46,164 bases of DNA from Thermithiobacillus tepidarius DSM 3134 (GCF_000423825.1 NZ_AUIS01000020.1:1-46164); one strand, 5' to 3'. Shown: positions 15,305 to 26,639, numbered from the stretch's first letter. Notes: generated by a model from the letters alone, not told the origin. Made by a program: numbers and translations.

Positions 15305-16504
15305 TTATCCTTTTCTTGAGCTGACGAAATCTTGGATGCGGCGCGCGGCTTCCACGCACTCCTCCAGCGGCGCGACCAGGGCGATGCGCACCCGGTCCCG
15401 GCCGGGATTGGCGCCGTGGGCGGCGCGGGACAGATAGGCGCCGGGCAGCACGGTCACGTGCTGCTGGGCATAGAGATCACGGGCGAAGGCCTCGCCGTCG
15501 CCCACCTGCGGCCACAGGTAGAAGCCGGCCGCCGGGCGCGCCACCGGCAGCACCCCGGCCAGCACCTCGAGCACCGCGTCGAACTTCTCCCGGTAGGCGC
15601 GGCGGTTGGCGCGCACGTGCTCCTCGTCCTGCCAGGCGGCGATGGCGCCGGCCTGCACGAAGGGCGGGGTGGCGTTGCCGAGATAGGTGCGATACAGGAG
15701 AAACTGCGCCAGGATCTCCGGATCGCCGGCCACGAAGCCGCTGCGCGCGCCGGGCATGTTGGAGCGCTTGGACAGGCTATGGAAGACCAGGCAGTGCCTC
15801 AGGCTGTGGTGGCCCAGGCGCGCGGCCGCCTGCAGCAAGCCGGGCGGCGGGGCCGCTTCGTCCATGTAGATCTCGCTGTAGCACTCGTCGGCGGCGATGA
15901 TGAAGTCGTGCTGCTGCGCCTTGCCGATGAGGTAGGCGAGGGTATCCTCGTCCAGTACGGCGCCCGTGGGATTGTTGGGCGAGCAGACATAGAGCAGTCG
16001 GGTGCGCGTCCAGACCTCGTCCGGGACGGCGCGGTAGTCGGGTTGGCCGTCCGCGCCGCTGTTGAGGTAATGGGGCTCGCCGCCGGCCAGGATCGTCGCG
16101 CCTTCGTAAATCTGGTAAAAGGGGTTGGGCATCAGCACCCGCTGGGCCGGGCTGGCGCAGGGGTCCAGCGCGGCCTGGGCAATGGCGAAGAGGGCTTCGC
16201 GGGTGCCGTTGACCGGCAGCACGTGCCGCTCGGGCGCAAGGAAACCCGCGGGCAGGCCGAAGCGGCGCGTGGCCCAGGCGGCGATGGCCTCGCGCAGCGC
16301 CGGCGTGCCCGCCGTCTTCGGGTACTGGGAAATGCCGTGCAGGTGCTCGATGACGGCCTCGCTCACCCGCTGCGGGGTGGCGTGCTTGGGCTCGCCGATG
16401 GACAGATCGATGTGGTTGCGGTCCGTCGGCGGCGTCAACCCGCGCTTGAGGGCGGCCAGCCGCTCGAAGGGATAGGGGTGCAGATGTGCAAGCCGTGGGT
16501 TCAA
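15305..16504 (-). CDS. dapC: N-succinyldiaminopimelate aminotransferase
   Basis: PLP-dependent class I aminotransferase that makes N-succinyl-LL-diaminopimelate from the keto acid with glutamate as donor. The Schiff-base lysine is K246 in HSLSKRSNMPGARSGF. The substrate region SIGEPKHATP and the NPNNP-like SPNNPTGAV are visible. The start is taken as TTG at 16504 (reading LNPRLAHLHPYPFERL), which matches the usual N-terminus of DapC; the open frame upstream is not protein-like. A TATAAT promoter element lies just upstream at 16535-16540. First gene of dapC-dapD-yffB. Confidence 0.93.
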   Translation of the reverse strand: MNPRLAHLHPYPFERLAALKRGLTPPTDRNHIDLSIGEPKHATPQRVSEAVIEHLHGISQYPKTAGTPALREAIAAWATRRFGLPAGFLAPERHVLPVNGTREALFAIAQAALDPCASPAQRVLMPNPFYQIYEGATILAGGEPHYLNSGADGQPDYRAVPDEVWTRTRLLYVCSPNNPTGAVLDEDTLAYLIGKAQQHDFIIAADECYSEIYMDEAAPPPGLLQAAARLGHHSLRHCLVFHSLSKRSNMPGARSGFVAGDPEILAQFLLYRTYLGNATPPFVQAGAIAAWQDEEHVRANRRAYREKFDAVLEVLAGVLPVARPAAGFYLWPQVGDGEAFARDLYAQQHVTVLPGAYLSRAAHGANPGRDRVRIALVAPLEECVEAARRIQDFVSSRKG

Positions 16505-16534
16505 AGTCGCTCGTTTCCGTACTGAGAAAGCCGC

Positions 16535-16564
16535 ATTATAGAGGCAAGGGCAAGCCGGCTGCAA
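16535..16564 (-). promoter_or_regulatory. Putative sigma-70 promoter of dapC-dapD-yffB
   Basis: On the minus strand a consensus TATAAT (16535-16540) is preceded after 18 bp by TTGCAG (16559-16564), a partial -35. It lies 30 bases upstream of the proposed dapC TTG codon, so the leader would be short. Confidence 0.6.
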
Positions 16565-16619
16565 AGCAGGTCCAGGCCAGCGGCCTGGATACAAGAGCTG
16601 ATGGGAGGATGCGCGCAAC

Positions 16620-17513
16620 ATGACCGCGAGGGGCCGGCGTGCCTGGCTGCCGGTGCTGGCGCTGCTGCTCGGCGCCACGCTGTGGGGCATCATGTGGTGG
16701 CCGCTGCGCCACTTCGAAGGGGCGGGACTGGCGGGCGCCTGGCTGGCGCTGGCCATGTATGCCGTGGCCGTGGCGGTGGCATTGCCGTGGGCCTGGCGCG
16801 CGCGCGGCGACTGGCGCATGCACTGGCACGTCTTGGTCCTGCTGATGCTGCTGGGCGGCTGGACCAACGTGGCCTTCACCCTGGCCATGCTGGAGGGCCA
16901 AGTGGTGCGGGTGCTGCTCCTCTTTTATCTGGCGCCGGTGTGGAGCGTGCTCGGCGCGCGCCTTTTCCTGGCCGAACCGGTGACCTGGCGGCGGGGGCTG
17001 GGGGTGCTGGTGGCCCTGCTGGGCGCGGCGCTGGTGCTGGCGCCCGAGCACCTGGCCGATCTCGCCGACGCGCCGCTGAGCCGGGCGGACTGGCTGGCCC
17101 TCAGCTCGGGCATCTGCTTCGCCGGCACCAACATCACCCTGCGGGCCGGCCAGGGATTGGCCGATGCCAGCCGCGCCTGGGCGGTCTGGCTGGGCTGCAC
17201 CCTGATCGCGGCCCTCATCCTTGCCGGCCAGGACGCAGCGCTGCCCGACCTGCCGCTTTCCGTCTTCTTGCAGCTGTTTCTCTTTGCCGTGAGCTGGCTC
17301 GTGGTGGCCACCCTGGTGGTGCAGTACGGCGTGACGCGCATGGAGGTGGGCCGTTCGGCGCTCATCCTGCTCTTCGAGATCGTGGCGGGGGCGGTTTCGG
17401 CCGCTTGGCTGGCGGGGGAGACGATATCGAGCCGCGAGTGGTTCGGCGGCCTGCTGATCGTCGGCGCGGCGGTGCTCGAGGCGCGCCGAGCCGAGGACAG
17501 CAGCCGGGATTAA
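16620..17513 (+). CDS. EamA/DMT-family transporter
   Basis: A 297-residue inner-membrane protein with about ten hydrophobic helices arranged as two EamA repeats (about residues 10-140 and 155-290), the architecture of the drug/metabolite transporter superfamily. The substrate is unknown; family members export amino acids, nucleotides or other small metabolites. GGGAGG lies 11 bases upstream of the ATG. The gene is divergent from dapC and ends with a 4-bp overlap with the convergent permease gene. A link to lysine efflux is possible from position only and is not supported by motif. Confidence 0.88.
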   Translation: MTARGRRAWLPVLALLLGATLWGIMWWPLRHFEGAGLAGAWLALAMYAVAVAVALPWAWRARGDWRMHWHVLVLLMLLGGWTNVAFTLAMLEGQVVRVLLLFYLAPVWSVLGARLFLAEPVTWRRGLGVLVALLGAALVLAPEHLADLADAPLSRADWLALSSGICFAGTNITLRAGQGLADASRAWAVWLGCTLIAALILAGQDAALPDLPLSVFLQLFLFAVSWLVVATLVVQYGVTRMEVGRSALILLFEIVAGAVSAAWLAGETISSREWFGGLLIVGAAVLEARRAEDSSRD

Positions 17514-18907
17514 CGGGCCGGGCTGCCGCTCACGCCGGCGGCCAAGTGGCTGTGCCGGCGCGCATAGCCGAAGTAGACCAGCAGGCCGATGGCGGTCCAG
17601 ACCACGAAGCTCATCAGGGTGAAGGCGGACAGGCTGGCGATCAGGTAGGCGCAGAAGGCGATGGCCAACAGCGGCGTCCAGGGCATCAGCGGCGTCTTGA
17701 AGGGGCGCGGCAGGTCCGGATGCGTGCGGCGCAGCACCAGCACGCTGATGGAGACCAGGATGAAGGCCGACAGGGTGCCGATGTTCACCAGTTCCGCCAC
17801 CTCGTGGATGGGCAGAAAGCCGGCCACCAGGGACACCAGGAAGCCGGTGGCCAGGATGACCCGGGTCGGGGTCATGAAGCGCGGGTGCACGGCGCTGAAG
17901 GCGGGCGGCAGCAAGCCGTCGCGCGACATGGCGAAGAAGATGCGGCTCTGTCCGTAGAGCAGCACCAGCAGCACGGAGGTCAGGCCGGCAATGGCGCCGA
18001 CGGCGATGGTGCTGGCCACCAGATGCTCGCCCATGCGCGCCAGGGCGAAGGCCACCGGGTAGGAGACGTTCAGCTGCGGGTAGGGCACCAGGGCGGTGAG
18101 CAGGCCGGACACGAGAATGTAAATCAGGGTGCAGATGAGCAGGGAGGCGATGATGCCGATGGGCAGGTCGCGTTGCGGATTGCGGGCCTCCTCGGCGGCG
18201 GTGGAGACGGCGTCGAAGCCGATGTAGGCGAAGAAGATCAGGGCGGCGCCGCTCATCACCCCGGTCCAGCCGAAGGGCACGTAGGGATGCCACAGGCTGG
18301 TATCGGCATGGCGGAAGGCGACCAGGATGAACAGCGCGATGACCGCCAGCTTGATGAATACCACCACGTTGTTGAAGCGGCTGCTCTGCTTGACGCCGAT
18401 GGCCAGCACGGTGCTCATGAAGAGGATCGCCAGGAAGGCGGGCAGGTTGATCCAGCCGCCCTCATGGGGCGCCTTGGTGAGGAAGGCCGGCAGGGTGAGG
18501 CCGATGGCCTCCAGCACGTGGTTGAAGTAGCCCGACCAGCCGATGGCCACCACCGCCGAAGCGACGCCGTATTCCAGGATGAGATCCCAGCCGATGATCC
18601 AGGCGATGAACTCGCCCAGGGTGACGTAGGAGTAGGTGTAGGCGCTGCCGGAGATGGGCACGGTGGAGGCGAGTTCGGCGTAGGCCAGGGCGGTGAAGAT
18701 GGAGGCCAGGCCGGCGACGATGAAGGACAGGGTGATGGCTGGCCCGGCCTTGGTGGCGGCGGCGATGCCGGTGAGCACGAAAATGCCGGTGCCGATCACC
18801 GCGCCGATGCCCAGCAGGGTCAAATCCGTGGCGCTCAGGGCGCGCTTGAGGCTGTGCGGCCCGGTATCCAGGGCTCTCTCGACGGACTTGGTGCGAAACA
18901 GGCTCAT
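17510..18907 (-). CDS. APC-superfamily amino acid permease
   Basis: A 465-residue inner-membrane transporter with about twelve helices. The N-terminal GIGAVIGTGIFVLTG (about residues 34-48) is the substrate-binding loop typical of APC permeases, and IFFAYIGFDAVSTAAEEARNP-like sequence (around helix 6) is typical of the cationic amino acid transporter/YfnA group. Substrates are probably amino acids, but the exact one cannot be read. It lies 68 bp downstream of gph on the same strand; a TATATT hexamer inside the 3' end of gph (18979-18984, minus) might be a -10. Confidence 0.9.
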   Translation of the reverse strand: MSLFRTKSVERALDTGPHSLKRALSATDLTLLGIGAVIGTGIFVLTGIAAATKAGPAITLSFIVAGLASIFTALAYAELASTVPISGSAYTYSYVTLGEFIAWIIGWDLILEYGVASAVVAIGWSGYFNHVLEAIGLTLPAFLTKAPHEGGWINLPAFLAILFMSTVLAIGVKQSSRFNNVVVFIKLAVIALFILVAFRHADTSLWHPYVPFGWTGVMSGAALIFFAYIGFDAVSTAAEEARNPQRDLPIGIIASLLICTLIYILVSGLLTALVPYPQLNVSYPVAFALARMGEHLVASTIAVGAIAGLTSVLLVLLYGQSRIFFAMSRDGLLPPAFSAVHPRFMTPTRVILATGFLVSLVAGFLPIHEVAELVNIGTLSAFILVSISVLVLRRTHPDLPRPFKTPLMPWTPLLAIAFCAYLIASLSAFTLMSFVVWTAIGLLVYFGYARRHSHLAAGVSGSPAR

Positions 18908-18975
18908 GTGGTCTCCCCGTGCTTTGTCATGGTGTGCTTCCGTTCAGCCCGGGCATTCAGGCGCGGGTGCTAGCA

Positions 18976-19656
18976 TCAAATATAGCCGCATTCCCGCAAA
19001 GCTCCATGCAGCGCCGCCACGTCCACCAGGATGCGGTCCGCCGCCCACTGCGCCGGATCGTCGTCGCCGTAGATGTAGCCGTAGGCCGCCGCCCAGGCCC
19101 GGGCGCCGGCCGCGTGGGCGCACTGGATGTCGCGGCGGTCGTCGCCGATCAGGAGCGTGGCGGCGGGGTCGAGGCCCAGGCTTTGGGCGGCGTGGCGCAG
19201 GGGCAGGGGATCGGGCTTGCTGACCGGCAGGCAGTCGCCGCTGACCACCACGGCGGCACGCGCTGCCAAGCCCAGGGTCGCCAGCAGCGGGCGGGTGAGA
19301 AAGCCCGGCTTGTTGGTGATCACGCCCCAAGGCGTGCCGGCGGCCTCCAAGTCGTCCAGCACCTGGGGCATGCCCGGAAACAGGCGGGTGTCGCGGCAGA
19401 TGTGCAGGGCGTAGGTGTTGAGCAGCAGTTCGCGGGCGTCGTCGTAGCCGGGCATGCCGGGCTCCAGCGCCAGGCCCACCTTGAGCAGGCCGCGGGCGCC
19501 GTGGGAGGCGACCGGGCGGATCGTCGCCAAGGGCAGGGGGGGCAGGTCGTTCACTTCGCGCACGGCGTTGAGGGCGAAGGCCAGATCGGGGGCGGTGTCG
19601 GCCAGGGTGCCGTCCAGGTCGAAAAAAACCGCCTTGCGGGGCGACGTCATCGGCAA
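18976..19656 (-). CDS. gph: Phosphoglycolate phosphatase
   Basis: HAD-superfamily phosphatase that hydrolyses 2-phosphoglycolate, formed during repair of oxidised DNA ends or by Rubisco oxygenation. HAD motif I is FFDLDGTLADTAPD (about residues 11-24), motif II is the VITNKPG region, and motif IV is LLIGDDRRD. The 226 residues match the Gph/PGP group. It follows ubiG by 16 bp and mtaD precedes both on the same strand. This ubiG-gph pairing is conserved in many gammaproteobacteria. Confidence 0.93.
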   Translation of the reverse strand: MPMTSPRKAVFFDLDGTLADTAPDLAFALNAVREVNDLPPLPLATIRPVASHGARGLLKVGLALEPGMPGYDDARELLLNTYALHICRDTRLFPGMPQVLDDLEAAGTPWGVITNKPGFLTRPLLATLGLAARAAVVVSGDCLPVSKPDPLPLRHAAQSLGLDPAATLLIGDDRRDIQCAHAAGARAWAAAYGYIYGDDDPAQWAADRILVDVAALHGALRECGYI

Positions 19657-19672
19657 ATCTCCATCGGCGGGA

Positions 19673-20377
19673 TCACAGGGGCGGGCGCTGGAAGTGGGCC
19701 AGGTAGTTGACGCTCACGTCGCGCGTCAGGCTGAAGCGGCGGGTCAGCGGATTGTAGGCCATGCCTTTGAAACCGCGGACCTGCAGGCCCGCATTCTCGG
19801 CCCAGCGCAGCATTTCCGAGGGTCGGATCAGCTTGGCGTAGTCGTGGGTGCCCTTGGGCAGCAGACCGAGCACGTACTCCGCACCGACGATGGCGAAGAG
19901 GTAGCTCTTGGGGTTGCGGTTGATGGTGGCGAAGAACACGTGGCCGCCGGGCCGGGCCAGCCGGGCGCAGGCGGCGATGGTGGAGGCCGGGTCGGGGACA
20001 TGCTCCAGCACTTCCATGCAGGCCACCACGTCGAAGGCGCCGGGCTGCTCCGCCGCCAGCTCCTCGGCGCTGATCTGCCGGTAGTCGATGGCCAGGCCGC
20101 TGTCCTGGGCGTGCAGCTCGGCCACCGCCAGCGGCGCCCGCCCCATGTCGATGCCGGTGACCTGGGCGCCGGCGCGCGCCATGCTCTCGGCCAGGATGCC
20201 GCCGCCGGTGCCCACGTCCAGCACCCGCTTGCCCGCCAGCCCGCCGGCCGCGTCGGCGATGAAGTCGAGGCGTAGCGGATTGATGTCGTGCAGGGGTCGG
20301 AATTCGCCGCTGGGATCCCACCAGCGGTGGGCCAGGTTCTCGAATTTCTGCACCTCGTTGGGATCCATGTTCAGCAT
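19673..20377 (-). CDS. ubiG: Ubiquinone biosynthesis O-methyltransferase UbiG
   Basis: SAM-dependent methyltransferase that performs both O-methylations of the ubiquinone ring. Motif I is [16 protein letters not shown] (about residues 50-65). [16 protein letters not shown] and the [21 protein letters not shown] region are characteristic of UbiG, as is the N-terminal [16 protein letters not shown]. The 234 residues are the normal length. The protein acts at the inner membrane with the other Ubi enzymes. Located 24 bp after mtaD and 16 bp before gph. Confidence 0.97.
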   Translation of the reverse strand: MLNMDPNEVQKFENLAHRWWDPSGEFRPLHDINPLRLDFIADAAGGLAGKRVLDVGTGGGILAESMARAGAQVTGIDMGRAPLAVAELHAQDSGLAIDYRQISAEELAAEQPGAFDVVACMEVLEHVPDPASTIAACARLARPGGHVFFATINRNPKSYLFAIVGAEYVLGLLPKGTHDYAKLIRPSEMLRWAENAGLQVRGFKGMAYNPLTRRFSLTRDVSVNYLAHFQRPPL

Positions 20378-20401
20378 GGGCTTTCCTTCGCGTTCTGTGA
20401 A

Positions 20402-21724
20402 TTATCGGTTCTGGTCGATGCGCTGGCGCCACTGCTCGGCTTCGGCGCGCAGGGCCGGCCAGCCCAGCTGGGTGAAGGCGCCGCCCGCCAGCAGGCGCCG
20501 GCCCGCCACCCACACGTCGCTCACCTGGTCGCGGCCGGCGGCGTAGGCCAGCTGCGAGGCCACGCTGTAGAGCGGCTGGGTGGCGGGATGGTCCAGGTCC
20601 ACGGCGATGCAGTCCGCCGCCTTGCCGGGCTCCAGGCTGCCGATCTCCCGCTCCAGGCCGAGCGCCCGGGCGCCATTCAGGGTGGCCATCTCCAGGGCGT
20701 CCCAGGCGGGCAGGGCGGTCGCCGCGCCGGCCACGGCCTTGGCCAGCAGCGCCGCCGTCTGCAGTTCGTTCAGCAGGTCGAGATCGTTGTTGCTGGCCGC
20801 GCCGTCGGTGCCCAGGGCCACGGTGACGCCGGCTTGCAGCAATCGATGCACCGGCGCCAAGCCAGAAGCTAGCTTAAGATTGGACTGCGGGCAATGGGCC
20901 ACCTTGACGCCGCGCGCGGCGCACAGGGCGATCTCCGCATCATCCAGCTGGGTCATGTGCACGGCCAGCAGGCGCGGCGACAGGAAACCCAGCCGCTCCA
21001 GGCGCGCCAGCGGGCGCAGACCGTGCTGCTCGACCGACTGCGCCACTTCGGCCGCGGTCTCGTGGATGTGCATGTGGATGGGCAAGTCGAAGCGCGCCGC
21101 CAGGGCCATGACCCGTTCCAGGGTGGCGTCGCCGACCGTGTAGGGGGCGTGCGGGGCGAGCATGCCGTGGACGCGCGCCATGTCGCTGAAGCGTAGCTGC
21201 AGCGCCTCGGCCTTGGCCAGGTACTCCTCGGCGTTTTGCGCGTAGCGCGTGGGAAAGTCGATGATCACGTGGCCGATGCTGGCGCGCAGCCCCATGGCCA
21301 CGGCGGTTTCGGCGGTTTCCGCCGGGAAGAAATACATGTCGTTGAAGCAGGTGGTGCCGCCGCGGATCATCTCGGCACAGGCCAGGCGGGTGCCGGCGCG
21401 CACGAAGTCGGGATCCACCCAGCGCTGTTCGGCCGGCCAGATGTGGCCCTGCAGCCAGTCCATCAGGGGCAGGTCGTCGGCCATGCCGCGAAAGAGGTTC
21501 ATGGCCACGTGGGTGTGGGCGTTCACCAGGCCCGGCAGCAGGGCGTGGCGCGGCAGGCGCACGACGTCGCTGGCCTGCCATCGCGCCTGGGCCTCGGCCA
21601 TGGGCGCCAGACCGACGATGCGGCCGGCGCGGATCGCCACGGCATGGTCTTCCAGGAGCTGCCGCCGGGGCGCCATGGGCAGCAGCCAGCGGGCTTCGAT
21701 CAAGGTGTCAACGGGGGTTGGCAT
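20402..21724 (-). CDS. mtaD: TRZ/ATZ-family amidohydrolase, 5-methylthioadenosine/S-adenosylhomocysteine deaminase-like
   Basis: A 440-residue metal-dependent amidohydrolase. Metal ligands are visible in NAHTHVAMNLFRG (HxH), HMHIHETAAEV, the LAVHMTQLDDAE region and the late Asp in ALGTDGAASNNDLDLL. Members with this pattern deaminate 5'-methylthioadenosine or S-adenosylhomocysteine. Divergence from mtnA, 111 bp away, supports a role in methylthioadenosine salvage. The ATG at 21724 is chosen for its GGAGGGG site just upstream; the frame is open 16 codons further. First of mtaD-ubiG-gph on the minus strand. Confidence 0.9.
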   Translation of the reverse strand: MPTPVDTLIEARWLLPMAPRRQLLEDHAVAIRAGRIVGLAPMAEAQARWQASDVVRLPRHALLPGLVNAHTHVAMNLFRGMADDLPLMDWLQGHIWPAEQRWVDPDFVRAGTRLACAEMIRGGTTCFNDMYFFPAETAETAVAMGLRASIGHVIIDFPTRYAQNAEEYLAKAEALQLRFSDMARVHGMLAPHAPYTVGDATLERVMALAARFDLPIHMHIHETAAEVAQSVEQHGLRPLARLERLGFLSPRLLAVHMTQLDDAEIALCAARGVKVAHCPQSNLKLASGLAPVHRLLQAGVTVALGTDGAASNNDLDLLNELQTAALLAKAVAGAATALPAWDALEMATLNGARALGLEREIGSLEPGKAADCIAVDLDHPATQPLYSVASQLAYAAGRDQVSDVWVAGRRLLAGGAFTQLGWPALRAEAEQWRQRIDQNR

Positions 21725-21835
21725 CGCCCCTCCAGGGCTTTCGGGCTGGTGCAACTTTCGGGGAGCCTGCACGCATGGGCAAGCAGAGTTCGGGGGACTA
21801 TACTAACTATTTATTTTTATCCCTGCGAGCTTGCC

Positions 21836-22876
<1,041 letters not shown>

Positions 22877-22878
22877 TG

Positions 22879-22912
22879 AAAAAAGACCCAAAAGTCGGTA
22901 TAATTCTTTTTT
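22879..22912 (+). promoter_or_regulatory. gyrA promoter region with -10 TATAAT inside an inverted repeat
   Basis: A consensus -10 TATAAT lies at 22899-22904, 47 bases before the gyrA ATG, without a good -35. It is bracketed by an 8-bp inverted repeat, AAAAAAGA (22879-22886) and TCTTTTTT (22905-22912), with a smaller GAC/GTC repeat inside. The right arm is a T run that could also end mtnA transcription. Promoters of gyrase genes are often supercoiling-sensitive in their -10 regions; whether this repeat matters is inference. Confidence 0.55.
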
Positions 22913-22951
22913 GCCCCAAACCTTGGGCCAGCAACAGGAAATAACTCGCAG

Positions 22952-25522
22952 ATGACGGATTTCGCCAAAGAAACTATCCCGGTCAGCCTTGAAGAGGAAA
23001 TGCGGCAGTCCTACCTGGACTACGCCATGAGCGTCATCGTCGGGCGCGCCCTGCCGGATGCCCGCGATGGCCTGAAGCCCGTGCACCGGCGCGTGCTCTA
23101 TGCCATGCACGAGATGGGCAACGACTGGAACAAGCCCTACAAGAAGTCGGCGCGCGTGGTCGGCGACGTGATCGGTAAGTATCACCCGCACGGCGACACG
23201 GCCGTCTACGACACCATCGTGCGCATGGCGCAGACCTTTTCGCTGCGCTATCCCCTGATCGACGGCCAAGGCAACTTCGGCTCCGTGGACGGCGACAACC
23301 CGGCGGCCATGCGTTACACCGAGGTGCGCATGGCGCGCATCGCCCACGAGCTCCTGGCCGACATCGACAAGGACACCGTCGACTTCGGCCCCAACTACGA
23401 CGAGTCCGAGGAGGAGCCGCTGGTGCTCCCGACCCGGATTCCCAACCTCCTGGTCAACGGCTCGGCGGGCATCGCCGTCGGCATGGCCACCAACATCCCG
23501 CCGCACAATCTCACCGAGATCATCAACGCCTGCCTGGCGCTGATCGATGATCCCGAGCTCGAGATGGAGCGGCTGCTGGAAATCGTGCCCGGCCCCGACT
23601 TCCCCACCGCCGGGATCATCAACGGCCGCGCCGGGATCCGCGAGGCCTACCGCACCGGCCGTGGCCGCGTGGTGATCCGCGCGCGCACCGAGGTGGAAAC
23701 GGACAAGAAGAGCGGGCGGCAGTCCATCATCGTCACCGAGCTGCCCTACCAGGTGAACAAGGCGCGCCTGCTGGAGAAGATCGCCGATCTCGTCAAGGAG
23801 AAGAAGATCGACGGCATCTCCGACCTGCGCGACGAATCGGACAAGTCCGGCATGCGCATGGTAATCGAGCTCAAGCGCGATGCCCTGGCCGAGGTGGTGC
23901 TGAACAATCTGTACCTCTACACCCAGATGCAGACGGTGTTCGGCATCAACATGGTGGCCCTGCTGGACGGCCAGCCGCGCACCCTGAATCTGCGCGAGCT
24001 GCTCGCCGCCTTCATCCAGCACCGGCGCGAGGTCGTCACCCGCCGCACCCTCTTCGAGCTGCGCAAGGCCCGCGAGCGGGCGCACATCTTGGAAGGACTG
24101 GCGGTGGCGCTGGCCAACATCGATCCCCTGATCGCCCTGATCAAGGAATCGGCCAGCCCGGCCGAGGCCAAGCAGGCCATGATTGCGCGCGTGTGGGCGC
24201 CGGGCATCGTGGCGGACATGCTGGCGCGGGCCAGCGCCGACAGCGGCCTGGAGGAAGGCGAGAGCGGCCTGCGGGCGGACGGCTATCACCTGTCCGAAGC
24301 CCAGGCCCAGGCCATCCTGGACCTGCGCCTGCATCGCCTGACCGGCCTGGAGCAGGACAAGATCATCGCCGAATACAAGGAAATCCTGGCGCAGATCAAG
24401 GAATTCACCGAGATCCTGGCCAGCGACAAGCGCCTGATGAAGGTGGTGCGCAAGGAACTGGCGGCGGTCAACAGCCAGTATGGCGACGAGCGGCGCACGG
24501 AGATCGTGGACGCGGCGGCGGACATCAGCATGGAGGACCTCATCCCCGACGAGGAGATGGTGGTCACCTTCACCCATGCCGGCTACATCAAGGCCCAGCC
24601 CTCCGCCCTGTACACGGCCCAGAAGCGCGGCGGCAAGGGCAAGGCGGCGACCGCCATGCGCGACGAGGACTTCGTCGAGCGCATGTTCTGCGCCTCCAGC
24701 CATTCGCAGCTCCTGTTCTTCTCCAACTTCGGCAAGGTCTATTGGCAGAAGGTCTACCAGTTGCCGCAGGCGGGCCGCACGGCCAAGGGCAAGCCCATCG
24801 TCAATCTGCTGCCCCTGGGTCACGGCGAGGTCATCACCGCGGTGCTGCCGATCAAGCAGTTCGCCGAGGGCGAGTACGTGTGCATGGTCACCGAGCAGGG
24901 CGTCATCAAGAAGACCCCGCTGATGGACTACTCCCGGCCGCGCAGCAGCGGCATCATCGCCCTGTCGCTGGACGAGGGCGATCGCCTGATCAGCGCCTGC
25001 CTGCTGGACGGCACCCGCGAGATGCTGGTCTTCACCACCCAGGGCAAGGCCATCCGCTTCAGCGAGGAAGAGGTGCGGCCCATGGGCCGCACCGCGCGCG
25101 GGGTGCGGGCGGTGAAGCTGGCCAAGGGCGACAAGGTCATCGCCGGCCTGCCGGTCGAAGCCGACTGCGACGTGCTGACCGCCACGGAGCATGGCTACGG
25201 CAAGCGCACGCCCGAATCCGAGTACCGTGCCCAGAGCCGCGGCGGCCAGGGGGTCATCGCCATCCAGACCACCAAGCGCAACGGCATGGTGGTGGGCGCG
25301 CTCATGGTCCAGGCCAGCGACGAGGTCATGCTGATCACCAACAGCGGCACGCTGGTGCGCACGGCGGTCAAGGGCATCCCGCAGATCAGCCGCAACACCC
25401 AGGGGGTGCGCCTGATCAAGTTCGGCGATGGCGAGCAGTTGGTCGGCATGGCGCGCGTGGCCGAGGAAGAGGAGGAGGATGGCGAGGACGTGCCCTGCGC
25501 CGACGGCGACGCGACCCAGTAA
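22952..25522 (+). CDS. gyrA: DNA gyrase subunit A
   Basis: Breakage-reunion subunit of gyrase, which introduces negative supercoils with GyrB. The active-site tyrosine is Y122 in AAMRYTEVR. The quinolone-resistance-determining region reads [10 protein letters not shown], so position 83 is Thr and 87 is Asp; Thr83 is the native state in some Pseudomonas and is not by itself evidence of selected resistance. The C-terminal beta-pinwheel contains a [12 protein letters not shown] segment, which has the form of a GyrA box and indicates gyrase rather than topoisomerase IV ParC. The tail is acidic ([11 protein letters not shown]). At 856 residues it is full length. Confidence 0.98.
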   Translation: MTDFAKETIPVSLEEEMRQSYLDYAMSVIVGRALPDARDGLKPVHRRVLYAMHEMGNDWNKPYKKSARVVGDVIGKYHPHGDTAVYDTIVRMAQTFSLRYPLIDGQGNFGSVDGDNPAAMRYTEVRMARIAHELLADIDKDTVDFGPNYDESEEEPLVLPTRIPNLLVNGSAGIAVGMATNIPPHNLTEIINACLALIDDPELEMERLLEIVPGPDFPTAGIINGRAGIREAYRTGRGRVVIRARTEVETDKKSGRQSIIVTELPYQVNKARLLEKIADLVKEKKIDGISDLRDESDKSGMRMVIELKRDALAEVVLNNLYLYTQMQTVFGINMVALLDGQPRTLNLRELLAAFIQHRREVVTRRTLFELRKARERAHILEGLAVALANIDPLIALIKESASPAEAKQAMIARVWAPGIVADMLARASADSGLEEGESGLRADGYHLSEAQAQAILDLRLHRLTGLEQDKIIAEYKEILAQIKEFTEILASDKRLMKVVRKELAAVNSQYGDERRTEIVDAAADISMEDLIPDEEMVVTFTHAGYIKAQPSALYTAQKRGGKGKAATAMRDEDFVERMFCASSHSQLLFFSNFGKVYWQKVYQLPQAGRTAKGKPIVNLLPLGHGEVITAVLPIKQFAEGEYVCMVTEQGVIKKTPLMDYSRPRSSGIIALSLDEGDRLISACLLDGTREMLVFTTQGKAIRFSEEEVRPMGRTARGVRAVKLAKGDKVIAGLPVEADCDVLTATEHGYGKRTPESEYRAQSRGGQGVIAIQTTKRNGMVVGALMVQASDEVMLITNSGTLVRTAVKGIPQISRNTQGVRLIKFGDGEQLVGMARVAEEEEEDGEDVPCADGDATQ

Positions 25523-25556
25523 TTCCCTTATCCAGCAATCTGAAAAGGATTGAACG

Positions 25557-26639
25557 ATGACGCGTGTTTACAACTTCAGCGCCGGGCCCGCGGCCCTGCC
25601 CGTGGAAGTGCTGCAGCAGGTGCAGCAAGAGCTGGTCGACTGGCACGGCGCCGGCATGTCGGTGATGGAGATGAGCCATCGCGGCAAGGAGTTCATGCAG
25701 ATCGCCGCCGAGGCCGAGGCGGATCTGCGCGAGCTCATGCAGATTCCCGGCAACTACAAGGTGCTCTTCCTGCAGGGCGGCGCCAGCCTGCAGTTCGCCA
25801 TGGTGCCCATGAACCTGCTGCGCGGCCGCGGCAAGGCCGATTACGTGAACACCGGCCAATGGTCCAAGAAGGCCATCGGCGAGGCCAAGAAGTTCTGCCA
25901 GGTCAACGTGGCCGCCAGCGCCGAGGACCGCAACTTCAGCTACGTGCCGCCGCAGTCCGAGTGGCGCCTGGATCCCGAGGCGGCTTACGTGCACGTCACC
26001 ACCAACGAGACCATCGGCGGCGTGGAGTACGACTTCACGCCGGATACCGGCGACGTGCCCCTGGTGGCGGACGCCTCCTCGCATATCCTTTCGAAGCCCG
26101 TCGACGTGAGCCGCTACGGAGTCATCTACGCCGGCGCCCAGAAGAACATCGGGCCGGCTGGACTGACCGTGGTGATCGTGCGCGAGGACCTGCTCGGCCA
26201 TGCGCCATCCGGCACGCCCACCATGCTGGACTACAAGATCCAGGCCGACAACGAATCCATGTACAACACGCCCCCCACCTTCGCCATCTACGTGGCGGGC
26301 CTGGTGTTCAAGTGGCTGAAGGCCAAAGGCGGGCTGGCGGAGATGGAACGGATCAACATCCGCAAGGCGCAGAAGCTCTACGGCCTGATCGAATCCAACG
26401 ACTTCTATCAGTCGCCGGTGGCGCCGGCCAACCGCTCGCGCATGAACGTGCCCTTCACCCTGGCGCGGCCCGAGCTGGACGAGGCTTTCCTCAAGGAGGC
26501 CAAGGCGCATGGACTGGTGCAGCTCAAGGGCCATCGCTCCGTGGGCGGCATGCGCGCCTCCATCTACAACGCCATGCCCGAAGCCGGCGTCGATGCCCTG
26601 GTGGCATTCATGCAGGATTTTGCCGCCCGCCACGGATGA
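25557..26639 (+). CDS. serC: Phosphoserine aminotransferase
   Basis: PLP enzyme that makes 3-phosphoserine from 3-phosphohydroxypyruvate and glutamate; it can also serve in pyridoxal phosphate synthesis. The N-terminus [12 protein letters not shown] and the Schiff-base lysine K196 in [11 protein letters not shown] are diagnostic. The C-terminal [17 protein letters not shown] is also conserved. The 360 residues are typical. The ribosome site AAGGA precedes the ATG, 34 bp after gyrA. It is followed by serA, the preceding enzyme of the same pathway. Confidence 0.98.
   Translation: MTRVYNFSAGPAALPVEVLQQVQQELVDWHGAGMSVMEMSHRGKEFMQIAAEAEADLRELMQIPGNYKVLFLQGGASLQFAMVPMNLLRGRGKADYVNTGQWSKKAIGEAKKFCQVNVAASAEDRNFSYVPPQSEWRLDPEAAYVHVTTNETIGGVEYDFTPDTGDVPLVADASSHILSKPVDVSRYGVIYAGAQKNIGPAGLTVVIVREDLLGHAPSGTPTMLDYKIQADNESMYNTPPTFAIYVAGLVFKWLKAKGGLAEMERINIRKAQKLYGLIESNDFYQSPVAPANRSRMNVPFTLARPELDEAFLKEAKAHGLVQLKGHRSVGGMRASIYNAMPEAGVDALVAFMQDFAARHG

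Noticed and set aside
16601-18973. Plus-strand open frame of about 790 codons across the EamA transporter and the permease gene
   Set aside because: It runs in a different frame from the EamA gene and antisense to the permease; the translation is Gly/Asp/His-rich without domains.
23195-23215. GyrA Thr83 as an acquired fluoroquinolone resistance mutation
   Set aside because: Thr is the natural residue in some Pseudomonas GyrA, and Asp87 is unchanged.
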